DNA of 64,000 nt, taken from positions 31,163,626 through 31,227,625 of the forward strand of contig JAVMKO010000004.1 of the NCBI GenBank assembly GCA_032164245.1. Direction: 5' to 3'. The position numbers were made by a program, and so were the translations under genes. Numbering within the stretch: the first letter of the stretch is position 1; each line of letters starts with the position of its first letter. The DNA comes from Sternotherus odoratus (lineage: Eukaryota; Chordata; Testudines; Kinosternidae). The notes under the pieces were generated by a model. The model was given only the letters and a program-made list of their open reading frames with translations, did no database searches and was not told the DNA's origin. Positions 1-12,702 of this stretch are shown one piece after another.

Positions 1-1046
1 CAGAGGTAAGCACCCATCAGGAGTCACAGCCTGGAACATTTTTCTAGTGTTGTGTGTCTAAGCCAGGTGAGTAATTTCATTCAAAATGGTAATAATGTTG
101 GTAGTGCCTCTCCGCCCCCACCCCACAAGTGGTTACTGAGATGTCAGAAACAGATGGGGAGTTCAAATCCCCTTTGTCCGATTCAGAGCAAAGACTGGGA
201 ACCAGATCTTCCATGCGTGTCCTGACCACAGGCTTAGAGTCACTCTATTTGGCCCAATGAATATTTATGAATATTTGGCCCAATGAACAGGTTCACCATA
301 GGAGATTCCCACCCCAGAATACTCTTCAGCCTGGCATATGCTCTAACAGCTTTGTCCCTCTCTACCCAAAAGCACCAAGCATCACCATCTCCTTGGCTGC
401 CTTTTGTGTGGTTAGGTATACTCTAAGCATGCCTACTGGACTAGGTCATATGGGAAAAAGAGGTGAGGAAAGACAGTTTGTAAATCTTGTCGAGACTTAG
501 GTGTGAATTAGGCTCTGAACTGCTTGGTGCTTAGGGGGCTATATGAATGCCTATTGATAGAAATGTAGCCACCTAGTGGCTTGATCATGAAAATTTAGGA
601 ACCTAAGGAATTTAAGTTCTTACAGGGTTAGGTGGAGGCTGAGCAGGAGTTTTGTGAATACAATAGCACCTAAATGTCCCCCTTCTGAATCTATCCCCTT
701 GGAAGATTTTAGAATGCCAATTTATCTGATCAAACAAAATAAGGCAGATACTTAGAAATATAATAAGTGATAGCACTAATGTGCTGTTGTGTTTTATAAA
801 AATGTTGATTCTTTATCTCAAAGGAAACTTAATTCCTAAAGTATTACAAATTATCACTCATTATGAAATATAATGAGTTATATCATCTCTCTCTTCTGCA
901 GAACATAATGTGCTTTACAAACTGTAAGGGTCTGCTCCTGCTGTCCTTATCCATAATGGAATAATACTCTGCATAAGGTTTGAGAATGAATATTATTTCT
1001 TAACACCCATGTTTAGGTTAATTGCTACTGGTTTATAAAATCAGAA
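1..1046. other. Unique AT-rich DNA, nothing recognised
   Basis: I see no exon, RNA gene or clear transposon here. The open frames are short and have no recognisable protein motif. A short C-rich run lies near 111-124. Confidence 0.5.
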
Positions 1047-1440
1047 ATGTAGAATTGTGAGGGACCTGGCGAAGTCATCTAGTCCATCCCTTCCATGCTG
1101 AGGCAGAACTAAGTATACCCACATCATCCCAGACAAAAGTGTGTCCAACCTATTCTTAAAACTTTCAATGACAAGGATTCCATAGGGGAAACCATTTACA
1201 GTACCTATAAGTATCTTTATAGCTAGAATATCTAATGTAAACATACCTTTCAGCAGATGAAGCCAATTAGATGTTCTCTACTGAAGGACAAAAATAGATC
1301 CCATCCTCTTTATAAAAGCCCTTTGCTGTTTCCGTGTGTCCCTTTTCTCAACTAACATGCCCAGTTCCCTCACCCTCTTCTCTATTATAAACTTCTCATA
1401 AGTCAGGTTTTTCTCACTTGTCATATTGTTCCACTACACT
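1047..1440 (-). mobile_element. CR1 LINE, 3' end, 5'-truncated
   Basis: On the plus strand this reads 'gagggacctggcgaagtcatctagtcca' in pieces, the reverse complement of the CR1 3' untranslated tail that says '...actagatgacctc...ggtccctt'. The motif order (agtcatctagtcc, then 'ttcttaaaactttcaatgacaaggattcc', then 'tatctaatgtaaacatacc') is that of avian and turtle CR1 read antisense. The copy is old and diverged, and its 5' limit is uncertain. It carries no intact reverse transcriptase. CR1 copies are normally 5'-truncated like this. Confidence 0.75.
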
Positions 1441-2372
1441 TTATAATTTGTCCCATACACACAAGTATATATTTTGTAATATTCGTCCTTCACTGGGCTC
1501 TAGACAGGGAGAGCTTTGAAGATGAGAATCAGATTCTTGAATTAAAGAGGATACAGAATGGCAAATTGCTACAGTGGGCTGAGCACCTGTGAGATGTGTT
1601 CTCATCTACCTGTTCCAATGAGGAAGTGGGCTGCCACCTTTTGTAGCCACTTGGCTCTTGTGTGTCAGAGTGGCAGATCATATTGGAAGATACAACATTA
1701 AGAAATGAAACAAGCATAGGCTCCTCTTTAACACTCACTCGTTACACTTAACAGTATGCAGCTGAGATATCAATGTCTTAGTTAATGACATTGAGATGTT
1801 GGTAAATGGGGATAATGTACAGAAAGTGGTTCCTTATCCCCAAGCACATTTTCTCTGTGATTTCAGTCCATTTCAAATGAATGGAAGGCTGGAAGAATCA
1901 TGGAAATGTTTAATATTCACTTTTATTTTTTCCTTTTTTGAAGGCAGGTTTCTAGTTTTTACAATGATCTTTTTGTGTCAGTGTTTTGTCATTTCTTTGT
2001 AAAGGAGTAGCTGTGCTGAATCTTTATCATATTGATTGTTTTACATGTTTGTTTTTTTTGTCTCAGGTGCAGGACAATACACACCACTGTTATTGCATTA
2101 TTATTTTTCATTTGTATCCTATTGATTTGCTGCTAGTAACTTACAGGTCAATTTACAAAAAGATTGGGTATGATTTATAATTTTTCTAAAAGATTATGCC
2201 ACAATGGGAATGCTTTTATAAGCCTGTCAGATCTCCAGCTTTGTTTTTTTCCTCATGTGAGTTCAATGTATTAATAGATTAGTTCCACCAGGATTTCTAT
2301 AACTTTCACATAATTTATATCAATATGTGTCTGTACACAAGCTTATAGTCAAATTGGTATTTTTACTCCTAG
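1441..2372. other. No gene or repeat recognised
   Basis: AT-rich sequence with T-runs near 1921-1940 and 2048-2059. No supported coding or RNA feature. Confidence 0.45.
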
Positions 2373-2467
2373 GACCTGGTCCTCCCCTTACTTCCACCTG
2401 AATACTTCAGGAATAACTCTGTTGAAGCCAGTGGAACTACACTGCTGTAAAAATGGTGTAAGAGGAG
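2373..2467. repeat. Ancient amniote short repeat fragment
   Basis: Contains 'gttgaagccagtggaactac' followed by 'actgctgtaaaaatggtgta'. This is the core of a very common diverged amniote repeat ('ttgaagtcagtggagttac...'). Similar cores occur elsewhere in this window (see 30795, 34062, 45774, 50921). It is probably a remnant of an old palindromic non-autonomous element; I cannot assign a family name. Confidence 0.5.
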
Positions 2468-3947
2468 TTTACATAGTATAACGTTGGCAGATACCAATAT
2501 TTAAAAACAGAGGTGAAAATTATTGAAAAAACATTAATATGGCTTTACTGAAATGGACCAATATTAATAAAATAATAAAACCAATTTTATTATAAATCAT
2601 TGCTGTCCTATTAAGCCATAACTGTTGGTAGAGGGACTTTATTGTTATACTGCTGTGTGATAGCTTCCTGGAGGTATTTTGGTTTTCAAGAGCCCCTGAT
2701 CAAGTGTCTTCTCCACCTTCAATGCGCCCTCTGGGATCAACCAAGTTAGGCACTGAATGCTTCCAGAATGTGGGTGTGGTTTAATTGGAGCTAGGACAGA
2801 AAATTTTCCCATCTTGATGGAGTTTGAAATTTTGGTACCCTCCTCTCTTACCCCCTCTTCCCCGGGCACCATCCCTTATCAGGACAAAGTTCAAAGCTAA
2901 AAACAACAGCAACAAAAAATATCCTGCAAATAGTTAGTCTGAACAAGAATTCAATTGAAGTGAATCAAAAGGTTTCATTTTGATTTGACTTTTTTTTTTA
3001 AAAAAAGATTTTTTTAAAAGTATAAATTCCAAATAACCTGTGAAATGCTGGGTGTTGATATAGTGGGAGGGGGACCTCCCAGACATGTAGAGGGAAATAG
3101 TCCTAGGGTGGAGGACAAAGGCTGTGACAATTGCACCAGATGACACTCCTGAACAAATACTCCATTGCAGATGTGTTGGTATACCATACCTAAATTCTAT
3201 CATATCAGTTAGAATTTAACTCTGAGGATTTGATAAGCAGGTCAGGTGAGGAATAGAAACTTTTCTCTGGTGAGCAGGAAGAGGCCATCAGTCTGACAGT
3301 GGAATTGCCAGAAAACAACTTTATTTGTAGAAATGTAAGGTTTTAGTTGCTTTTCCTCTGTAATAAAGATATTGGGAACACTAGGCTTTTAAAACATTCA
3401 GACAATATTTACTATGCAAACCATTTTTTTGGATTTTTTGTTTTTAACTACTCTCTATTTTTAGTATATCTTGTTTGAGATAACTGTTGCATGGGTAATT
3501 TCATACATCCTGGTCTCAAAGAGATGAGAATTCCTAAAAAAAATGAAGAGTTTCTGGGAGTTTCCTCTCCCATTAAAGTGCCTCAAAGGTCTGTGTCCAG
3601 TGATCACAGCGGAGAAGCTAGAATACCAAGGAGACATGAGTTGGTAGTGATGCAAGTGACAGTTCCCCAGAAGCAATCTTTACTGTCTCTCTTTTCATAG
3701 TCCTAAGAGTTGTATTTGTAGCAAGTAATTAGTTCTCTTCTAAGCTCCTTTGGAACATTCTGAAACTGATGACTAGCCTACTGAACATATGTCTTAATTT
3801 TGTCACTCCACGTAGACTAGCGTGGTTTCCTCCTTTTTACATTATGGGTGGGTGGATCTTCACCCAAATTTAATTTTTTTGGCTTATCTAGCCTTACCTA
3901 TCACTCATACATTTATACTACTGCAACAAAGATGCTGATAAAGAAAA
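2468..3947. other. No gene recognised; A/T homopolymer stretch
   Basis: Mostly unique AT-rich DNA. A T-run followed by an A-run at about 2991-3018 forms a simple hairpin-prone segment. Confidence 0.45.
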
Positions 3948-4013
3948 TTCATATTACACAAAAATAATGTTTAAAGGATGTTTATTCATATTACACAAAA
4001 ATAATGTTAAAGG
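3948..4013. repeat. Short tandem duplication, two copies
   Basis: A unit of about 30 bp beginning 'ttcatattacacaaaaataa' occurs at 3948-3978 and again at 3985-4013, separated by 6 bp and differing by a one-base indel. It is a simple local duplication with no coding content. Confidence 0.85.
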
Positions 4014-5026
4014 GCATCAAGGTTAGAAAGTCAAGCTTAAAAGTTAAAGAATGGCAGAGTTAAAACTGCCTGTGCAATCTTAATTTGTCATCATGTGCAT
4101 ATGCATGATGATACAGTCTAACGGCCAAGACTGGGTGGATTTTCACAGGAAAAAGGCACATCTTTAATAAAAAGGTTACCCCCTACCAATTTCAAGTCCC
4201 TTCTCCAAAGCACAGAAAGTTAAAGCTCTTTTAAAAGGTTGTCCATTTAAAAAAAAACCAAACAAACATGGGCAAAAGCAATGCAAAAGCAACTGAAAAC
4301 ACGGTCTTGTGAGGGGAAGTGTCAGTCAAGCTTATTACTTGTTGTACTACCAGACCTGCCTACTACATAACCAAAACAATGCTTTACAATGTTTAAAATG
4401 TGGAATTTAAACAGTTACACATCAAGCTTTGCATTACCTTGTGATATTAAAGGAAAGCAGAAGAACCAGAAAATATAAGCGTAAATGTATATCTCTAGAT
4501 GTTATGGGGAACTACCTAGTTAATAGCATGACTTATGTTGTTGTTCAACAATAAAATACAACATTCCAGGTAAGACATGGCACTAATAGTTCTGTGTTAA
4601 ATTATCCCTTTGAAAAAGTGTCCCTAGTTCTATGCAATGTCAAATAGGTCAGCTCTTGTCAAGGTACAGTGGATCTTTGTATACCCCAGAAGGTCTCTGA
4701 AGTGCTGCTAATGTACAGTCTATTAACTTAGCTCTCTGAATATGGATATTTCATGGCTGGATCCCAAAACAACGAATAAAGTGTTTAACTGGAACCCAAT
4801 AAAAAAAATAATAGATTTAATTCAGTTACTCAAGACTATTATCTGACAACAGATCCCTCCGCTCTAAAATGTTCACACGTGAAATCATCTCTACTTTTTG
4901 GTAAGTTATGAAAACACATTAAAATACCTTGGCAGACAGTTCCCTTTTATGCAATGCTATTATAGGAGATCTGCCCAAGCAAATCAAGAATCAGAGAGGT
5001 AGCCGTGTTAGTCTGGAATAGCAGAG
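4014..5026. other. Unassigned, possibly an old dispersed repeat in part
   Basis: The segment 4150-4215 ('ttaccccctaccaatttcaa', 'gtcccttctccaaag') resembles a dispersed repeat I have seen in reptile DNA, but I cannot name it. From 4993 to 5026 the sequence is the distal Penelope tail in antisense ('aggtagccgtgttagtctgg'). Confidence 0.35.
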
Positions 5027-5168
5027 GTAACAAAGAGTCCTGTGGCACCTTAAAGACTAACTATAAAGTTTTGAAGCATAAGCTTTCGTGGGCTAATACC
5101 CTAGCCCACGAAAGCTTATGCTTCAAAACTTTATAGTTAGTCTTTAAGATGCCACAGGACTTTGTTAC
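5027..5168. mobile_element. Palindromic Penelope-like element tail
   Basis: Two arms (5027-5095 and 5102-5168) are almost perfect reverse complements with a 6-nt apex. Each arm is the 3' tail of a Penelope-like element: 'cccacgaaagcttatgcttc', then 'ttagtctttaag', then 'gccacagg'. The right arm lacks a 'ct' present in the left. The antisense extension 4993-5026 ('agccgtgttagtctggaata') is the far end of the same tail, so the left arm is longer. The apex falls in the loop of stem II of the hammerhead-like motif described at 30185. No coding sequence is retained. Confidence 0.85.
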
Positions 5169-5880
5169 AGTCTGAGAAAGTTATCAGTCTGCATATCAGA
5201 ACGTTAATCATTTGAATTTTGCTCTCACATGCAGTAGCAATCAGGATAGTCATTTATATTATAATCTCTAATGCAAGTGCAGTCAATGTTGCTGAACCAG
5301 CAAAAAGTTTGAATCTTTGGGATCCCAACCTGAACTCTCATATGCTTAGATTTCAGGAGAAAGTTTACACTTAACCTTTGTCAATATCATAACTGCATAC
5401 TGTGCAGAGCTACCCTACTGTTTTGTTGGATATTTCTTATGGCCACAGAGCAAACATCACATAAATTTTGACAACACTTTCATGGTGGTCAATCATGATT
5501 CATCTATTTCCATTCATCTTAAGGATAAAGATATGTATTTACAAGCTGTTTTTTCTGGTGTGCAGAAGCCAAAGATTGAACACTAAAACAAATCATGTAG
5601 ATTAAGTACCAACAGCCATAAACTTCAGTGGGTTTTAGAGATTGAAATTTTGAGTTCTGTTGGAAAGTTTTACTGGTTCTTCATAAGAGCTATAAAATAA
5701 CTGATTTTGTAGTCAGTTTATGATACATTATGATGCAGAAACATACTGAATTATGAAAGGTAAAACTTCAGAATGAGGCTATGAATGAAACATGTCAGAA
5801 AGTTTGTTTTCTAAAAAGTAACTAATGTATCAAATATAAACTAATCTCATGGACATGACTAAAATGAGTGGTCACTAACA
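5169..5880. other. No gene or repeat recognised
   Basis: Unique AT-rich DNA, no supported feature. Confidence 0.45.
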
Positions 5881-6733
5881 GGGTGGCATGGATGTCTCAC
5901 AGATGCCCCCTTGTCTGGGTTTGTCTGCACACTTTTCAGTAAGTGATAACCCCTTGTGGCAATTTATTTGGTCATTGCTAGTGACCATCCCTCTGGCCAA
6001 GTCACACGGTCTGTATGGAACACAACTCAAACAGACCTCTTCGGGAGTACTAGTCCAAGATCTTTAAGTGCCCCTGCTCCGGGTAAGGGGCTGTGCCCCT
6101 AGGGTTTTCTCCTGTGGACTCTTAACCCACACTGGTCTGTTCTGCCACAGCTGGGACTCTAAAGAGTTAAGATCCCCTTCTGGGGATTTATCACTGCTCA
6201 TTATAGGCCATTTCCCTGGTAGCTTATTTGACAGTGGAGGAAGATCCAAGTTCTCCCACTATTCTGGATCCCAGCCCAGGAACCCTAAGAATAGTAGTCA
6301 CATGCCATCGTGTCCCTTTAACTAAACTGTGTTAAGTTCCCTGGGCTACTTCCCTGTGCCCCCAGCCTTCACCAATGTTTCTCCTTTATCTCAGGCCCAG
6401 CAGCCAGCCAAGGAGTGCTTTCTTGCTCTCCAGTCTCTGCCAGCACTGAGCTGTTCATGGTGCTGCAGTCCTTCAGGAAACTAGAACCACCACTTTCCCT
6501 CCTCAGGCTCCAAGCAGCAGCAGGCTCCAAACTACACTGCAGCTCCTTTTCTACTAACCTGCAATCCCCTGATTGGCTAGTCCTTTAGTCCCCTACCCCC
6601 AGATTGGCTGCATCTCATGAAGTCTGTCTATTGAGCTTTTAGAAGAATCCTCCTATTCTTTTCCTGGGACAGGTGTGGCAGGGCCCTGAGGCCTCCAGTA
6701 GTGGATCTCTGAGCCTGGTATAACTCACCACAG
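5881..6733 (-). mobile_element. Possible LTR-like block, antisense
   Basis: This block is more GC-rich than its flanks and reads like the antisense of a turtle LTR. The right end is 'ctcaccaca' (LTR start tgtggtgag), with paired CCAAT-type 'gattggct' motifs near 6571 and 6604. The pentamer 'taaca' flanks it at 5876-5880 and 6734-6738, but the implied ends are not TG...CA, so the boundaries are doubtful. It could be another GC-rich dispersed repeat. No second LTR and no internal genes are present. Confidence 0.35.
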
Positions 6734-6964
6734 TAACAATATTCCCAGTATGACAAGGCTGTGTTATAATTACTGCTGCATGAAAAAGTTTAGCCAAAAC
6801 TTTCCTCTTGTAGAAAATGTAAGTTTGGGGTGACAAACATTTTGAGAATTTGTGTTGATTTTGGCAAGTTATTTTGGTTAAAAAGACTAAATAAAAACAC
6901 TCATTTTTCAGGCTAGATTCATAATCACAAAATTAAGGACACCACGTCACTTCTCCTTTTATGA

Positions 6965-7190
6965 AATAGGCCAGTGGCTGGTCCACTCACATGGGTTGTG
7001 GAAGATCCAGTTTCACATCCCTGATCTGAAGCAGGGACGTGAACTCAGGGTGTTGCTAGTCCCAGCGGAATACTCAACACCAGGCAATAGAGGCACTTTC
7101 TCTGCCCCAGTGGCTAGTCAAGTATTTCAAGTAGAGATTTTCACTTGGTCTCTCAAATCACAGCGGAGAGTTCTAACCATGGGGCTATTG
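6965..7190 (-). repeat. tRNA-like old SINE fragment
   Basis: On the minus strand the sequence contains 'ccatggttagaactc' and 'gagttcacgtccctg', resembling a tRNA-derived A-box region and a B box (GTTCAnnTCC). The order matches a common reptile repeat that looks like 'ggttagggca...gagacc...gttcgaatccc'. There is no cloverleaf or intact B box, so this is not a tRNA gene. Confidence 0.4.
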
Positions 7191-10100
7191 AGTTACCACC
7201 ACCTCTGTTTTATAAATATAAACCTCAATTTATTTTATTTTATATTTTTAAAATCACAGATTTAAAATATCTAAAAGAAAATATTTCAGGTCACACAAGC
7301 CCCATAACATTTTTTTTCCATTTTGCTGAAAATTCAAAAAGTTGTTTTTGTTCATCCTGAATCAGATCCTGTTTCCCCCCAACACTGCTTCCACCGACAC
7401 CCCCTCAATAGTTATTTTCAGAGATGTAACTAGTACCTTTGTCAGTATTTGATTTTTTGTTTGTTTTTTTCAGAAAAGGGGGAAAAATCTAGAAGAAACA
7501 TTTTCTGAATCTTCAGCTATGCTCTAAATTAATGCAGAAAAATCCACCATAGCAAATGCATTTCTTCTGCAACTTCATATTTGTAGCCCTCTTTTTACAC
7601 TCAAACAGAAGGTCTCACCCTTTAATGTAATTTTGAAGTGTCACAATGTAACTAAATTTAAGAATTATTCACTTAAAAGGAATTGTGTTAAAAGGAATAA
7701 AATTCCATCTTCTTGGTGTTTCCTTTTTTCTCTACACTGTTCCAGAATGTGTTTTATATATGTGTGTATATATAAATGTACACTTATGTGTATATTACTT
7801 TCCCAAATTCTCTCTCCAACTACCAACATTTATTTGCTGAGAAGGTCTAGATATTGCATACGTTAACAAAAAAGCGTTATACTAAATCACTCATGACTGA
7901 TCTAAAGTATACTGAAAATAGTGGGAGACTTTCTACTGAGGTGTGGATCAGGCGAGATAGTATACATATGGACAGAATCTGAAAGCATAAGTCCCCATGT
8001 TTATCTTTTTTTCCTCTGATTCGTTTTCAGGGTTCTTTTCAGTGTGTGTATCTGCCCTTGAAAGGAAAGGAGAACAATCTGAACAGTTTCTATTTCTATT
8101 ATCCAAAAATGTTGAAATATGCTACTGGGAGAAAAACGATAGTTTGTTATTAAATGAACCATAGAAAACCTCAATGTCTGTCTTAGAAATGAGGAGATCC
8201 ATTCTGATAAATTATCAGCAGAGTTGTTATATCAAGGAACAGCTGATACTTTAAATCCATACATCTGTCATCTTTATTATGATGTTTCCGGGGCTCCTGT
8301 TTTTATATTACCAATATATCTGACATCTCTCTGGATGGCTCGCCCTTTTTTTATTGTAGACTCTAATCCCAAAGCACAGTAAGGTACTAGATATGTTCTT
8401 GGATGTCTAAATATCATTTTTGTTCTGAAACAAGTTTTTTTTTTTATTGGGGAACAGACAAGATAAGAGCATTACATCAGTTTCCACATAGTTTGTAATT
8501 ATGGCCCATTTGAGGATACAAAAGTCTCATAAGCTACGCAATTTTATAGATTGTGTTCAGTAGTTTCAGAACATAATAGAGTGTGGTCAACACATTTTTC
8601 TTGACCTTCACAAATTCATTGTCTATGGTGGAAACCTATACCTGGAGCTTTTGCCTGCATCAGCCACTTTGCCTTCAGTTAGTGCTTGTTTCCTCTACTT
8701 CCAGCTTTAGACATCTAGTCAAAATGTATATATCATTAAAAATAATCTAATAATTACTTTTGTTATTTTTTTTAAAAAAAACAAGACGAAAGTGTCTTGA
8801 GGAAACATTTTTTTCTGAAAATTCAGTTCTGAGGTTATTATAAACACACCAATCTGATACCTATGTCATTTTCTCACATTACATCCATAAAAGTGATTAT
8901 TGGAGTATGGCATTTCACACTTGTTGAAAAATCTCTTGTTAACAGATGGCCACATACTATCCTCTCCTACAGTAAGTGGAAAATAAAGTACACCTGAAGA
9001 GCTATCAAAAATGGGTAGAGAAGCCAATCCACTTGATTCTCTCTCCTGTTCCCAATCTCTTATTGAAACCTCTGAGGTCTGGGCTGCATAGATCAGAGCT
9101 GGGGAAGAGTGAGGAAATGGCTCTATGGGATGTTCTAGTTGGCACCAAGCAGATTTCCTATAGAAATCCACTTGTTACTGCTGATCAAATCACCCTTAAT
9201 TCATGCTGCCTTGTTTCAAATCCACATGGGTGGTAGGGGGATAGAAAGCTGTGTATCCTCTGGTGAATTAGCTGTGTTGCTGTTGGGAAACAGTTTATTC
9301 TGCAGCTTTTGACAAGTTGCCCTCTACCACCAGTTCCTCAAGGGGAATCTTCTACACTGATGGATCAACTCTGAGGCTTGTGGAACAAAGCCACATTCAA
9401 GTCTTAAACCACATTGAGAATTCATAGAATAAAGATTTAAGACATCACATTTATATGGTTAGTTATAATATTTAGAAACCTGTGACTTATTAAATTCAGT
9501 TACATAGTCATTCCATGCATCTCCAATATTAAAATCAAAGGCCATTCTTCGGACAGGCAATTCTGTATTATTTGGGAAACCATTTTCTTCTATATTTTGG
9601 GTTACTGCCTGACCCTTTAAAGATTCTCAGGTGAAAGCTGGAAGTCTTTCATGTAGGAAAATTTCATTTCTGCTCCCTTATACAGGGAGAGTGAAGAGAA
9701 ACTGGTAACATTCACATTGGTAAGCAAAGCTTGATATAGCCCACAAGTCTTTCTGGAACCTAGAACTACAGCTTCCTGTCTCACCATTAAACTTTGGAGG
9801 TTCCCATCTTAGACATTGATTTGGAGAGGTCACTTTCCTTTTATTTCTCCCTTCCCATTCAGTGTGTCCTAGAAAGACCAAGATGGAGGAGAGGGTAGCC
9901 AGGGATGAAAACTTGGCTTTATTCAAGCCAATGAGAGTTTTTATATTGATGTGATTTCAACCCAGGTATGTAAATAAGACTGTATCAACTCAAGTTATTT
10001 GAAACCCCAGGGCTTTATGGCACCACGGATGAATCCATGCATTCTAACCACCTTGTCCCCAGCACTGACATTCTTGAAAGTCCCCTTTAATGCAGATCTC

Positions 10101-11586
10101 TGACAAGTTCCATCTATACTATGGTGGGATGCGAGCAACACTATAGTTAAGTCTGCATTATGACATAAGTTTAATGGTTGACTCTTATAAATCATCTAAA
10201 AATCAATAGACAGTTAGTTTTCTTTGAAATGTGGTGTGCCTCAGGAAGGGGCACCTCAAGAAATTTCATGGTGGGATTACTGATCCAAGTCTGAGTCATT
10301 TGAGCCCAGGTTTCCAGAGACAGAAGCCATGAAATAAAACAACTTTTTTTAAAAAAAAAATAGCTCTGTTTTCCCCCAGAGCTAAAATAAATAATTAAGC
10401 TATTCATACGTTGTGGGTTAAAATAGTCTCAATCCGTGAAGATTTACCCAACTCACTAATCTTGGGGGACCCAGACTTTAATTATTATTATTAATGTATG
10501 TTTTCCACACCAGTTCAGAAAGACCGAGACAAAAAGAGGGTTTCCATTCCCACTATATTTTAAATGCTCTAGAATATGAATGGATTGCTTTGAAAATTGG
10601 TGTGCATCCCAAGGGCATAGGGTAGCATTAGTGATGCAGATTTAGCATCACATGACTGAAGGATTCCCCCAATTTACAGTTTCTTCCCCCCACCAAAAAA
10701 AGTTTCCTTCACCCTTGTATTATTAAACTGAAAAGTACTAGTGACTCAATCAGAAATTCAGTGAATCAAGAGTTAACTGTGGAGAATTTACCCTTCAATT
10801 AACATAACCCCCAACATTAAAAAAGGAATTCTCGACTAAGTGGCTGAAGGTTATTGTCATTTCATTTGGGGAGTTATAATTGCATAGCTTCACCTGGTAG
10901 GCACCCCCTTATCTCTAGTCATAGCATTGCAGAGGGTCCTCATTTATGCAACACATACATACACTCAAGCTCTCCATCAGCCCTGCAACAGCCGTTCCCA
11001 ACCTTTCCAACTCCCCCCTCTGGGTTGTCTATGTCTTTGACTCTAGCTTCCAGGCTAAAAGAAACAAGTTCAAATAAAATCTAAACACGCCTGCACACTA
11101 ATACCCCTTCTACCCTTCTCAGACTCCAGTGTTTTCCCCCTACTGGCCCTACAACAGGCATTCTTCTTCAAGGACCTAACCTGCTTCTGTAGAGTTCTTC
11201 CTCTGTTGCCACCAGTCTATTAAACTCTCCTAGGGTTTCACTCCACCAGAACTTTGCATACATTGCAATATGTAGCCAACTGGCCTCCCTCAATCTACTT
11301 ATAAGAACCTAGCTTCACATCCTCTGAGAGCAGACAATTAACTAATCACCCCACAGGTGTGGACCAAGATGAATTGGCGTTCTTTCCCTTGCTTTGCAGG
11401 AGGGTAAGTCCCATTATAAGGGCAATGCAATCAAAGACTTTGGGCAATATTGGACATGTGAATACTTGCTAGGATAGGAAAAATATTAGGGGACAGAAAA
11501 GTGGAGGAATAGGGGGAGAAGGGTTTGTGGTTGCATCGGAAGGAATGTCAATGAGGATGGCTGATAGAAGAGGAGAGGTCTGGCAC
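7191..11586. other. Long gene-free stretch, nothing recognised
   Basis: AT-rich single-copy-looking DNA. Short simple runs occur, such as alternating purine/pyrimidine near 7755-7775 and T/A runs near 8436-8447 and 8764-8780. The open frames here lack domains or recognisable protein composition. A tRNA-like scrap ('ggtggttagaatgc' on the minus strand, near 10041-10054) is too short to call. Confidence 0.4.
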
Positions 11587-12030
11587 CTCTTCTTCCTAGC
11601 TCAACCAGCGCACTCCAATCTTCCTATACCCCAGCCACCTTGCAGCCCCACATCTTCCACTACATCCCAACCCCACTACATTCCACAGCTCTGTCAGTGC
11701 CCTCCAGTCATCCTGGACTACCCTGCATGCCACAATTTTACCAGTGCACACCAACCTCCTTTACCCCAGCTCTGCCAGTGCACCTCAGTCCTCTGGCATC
11801 CTAACCCCACCTGAACCAGCAGCACTGCCAGTGCACCCTAATCCCCTGAATGCCAACCCTCTGCATTAGTAACTCTGCAAGTGCACCCCCAACCCCTACA
11901 CTTCAACTCTGCCACCCTCCTGCACTCCAAAGTTTTTCCAGTGCACCCCAATCCTCATGCATACCAACCTGCTTGTACCCTTCCCCACTGGTGCACTTCA
12001 TCTGCCCTGTACCTCAACTATCCTTCAATC
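11587..12030. repeat. Degenerate C-rich minisatellite
   Basis: A block of imperfect tandem units of roughly 50 bp built around 'ctctgccagtgcaccccaat' and 'catgccaacc'. Recognisable 'ccagtgca' cores occur near 11740, 11775, 11829 and 11939, with weaker ones between. The proline/serine-rich open frames across it are a by-product of the repeat. Confidence 0.7.
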
Positions 12031-12489
12031 CCTACTCTGACTTGCACCTAGAGCATGTACAAATAATTGCCATTGGCTACTGCCACCTCCATGACAACAG
12101 AGGGAAGATGGCATGAATCTTTTTTATTTTCCTTTTTATCCTTTAATAGTGTTAGTTGGAATCCTAATAGTGTTAGTTGTAGTCTAACAGAAATCCCTTT
12201 GAATTTCTCGTTTATCTATGTACTCAAGAATATTATTGGCCTCCATCATTTTTAGGACCACTTCACAGGAGTAAAGAACATAGAAACATATCCATTAGAA
12301 TTCATGAATTTTCCATGTTCAGTTCTTTTAGCCATGTTTTCTTATTAACCATATGTATGTAATTAAATCAGTCTGGACCACATTTTCAAAGACATTTAAG
12401 TGCATAAAGATGCATATAGATTTTCTAAAGCAACTTTATAAATTAGGCACTTAACTTTTACTATTGATTTAATTAATATGAGTGTCATT

Positions 12490-12702
12490 ACATACTGGAA
12501 TAAACCTATGGGAATGGTGGATTCTCCATCTCATGATATCTTCAGATCATGACTGGATGCCTTTGTAGAAGATATGGTTTACTGAGGCACAAGTTATTGT
12601 GCTTACTGCCAGGGTAAGTGTGTGAAAGTCTTTGGCCTATGTTATGCAGAAAGTCAGATTAGAAAATCTCATGATCCCTTCTTGCCTTAAAATTTATGAC
12701 TT
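12490..12702 (+). mobile_element. CR1 LINE 3' end
   Basis: Sense-strand CR1 tail: 'gggaatggtggattctccat', then 'gactggatgcctttgtagaa', 'ggcctatgttatgcag', 'gtcagattagaaaatctcat', and 'atcccttcttgccttaaaat' followed by 'ttatgac'. This is the typical non-coding end of turtle CR1 ('...ggtcccttctggccttaaaatctatga'). The copy is short and 5'-truncated, with no reverse transcriptase. Confidence 0.85.

Noticed and set aside
5876..6738. 'taaca' flanks considered as proof of an LTR insertion
   Set aside because: The bases inside the flanks are not TG...CA, so the match of five bases could be chance; kept only as a low-confidence LTR-like call.
6965..7190. Considered as a tRNA gene on the minus strand
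   Set aside because: Only A- and B-box-like scraps are visible; no cloverleaf can be formed.
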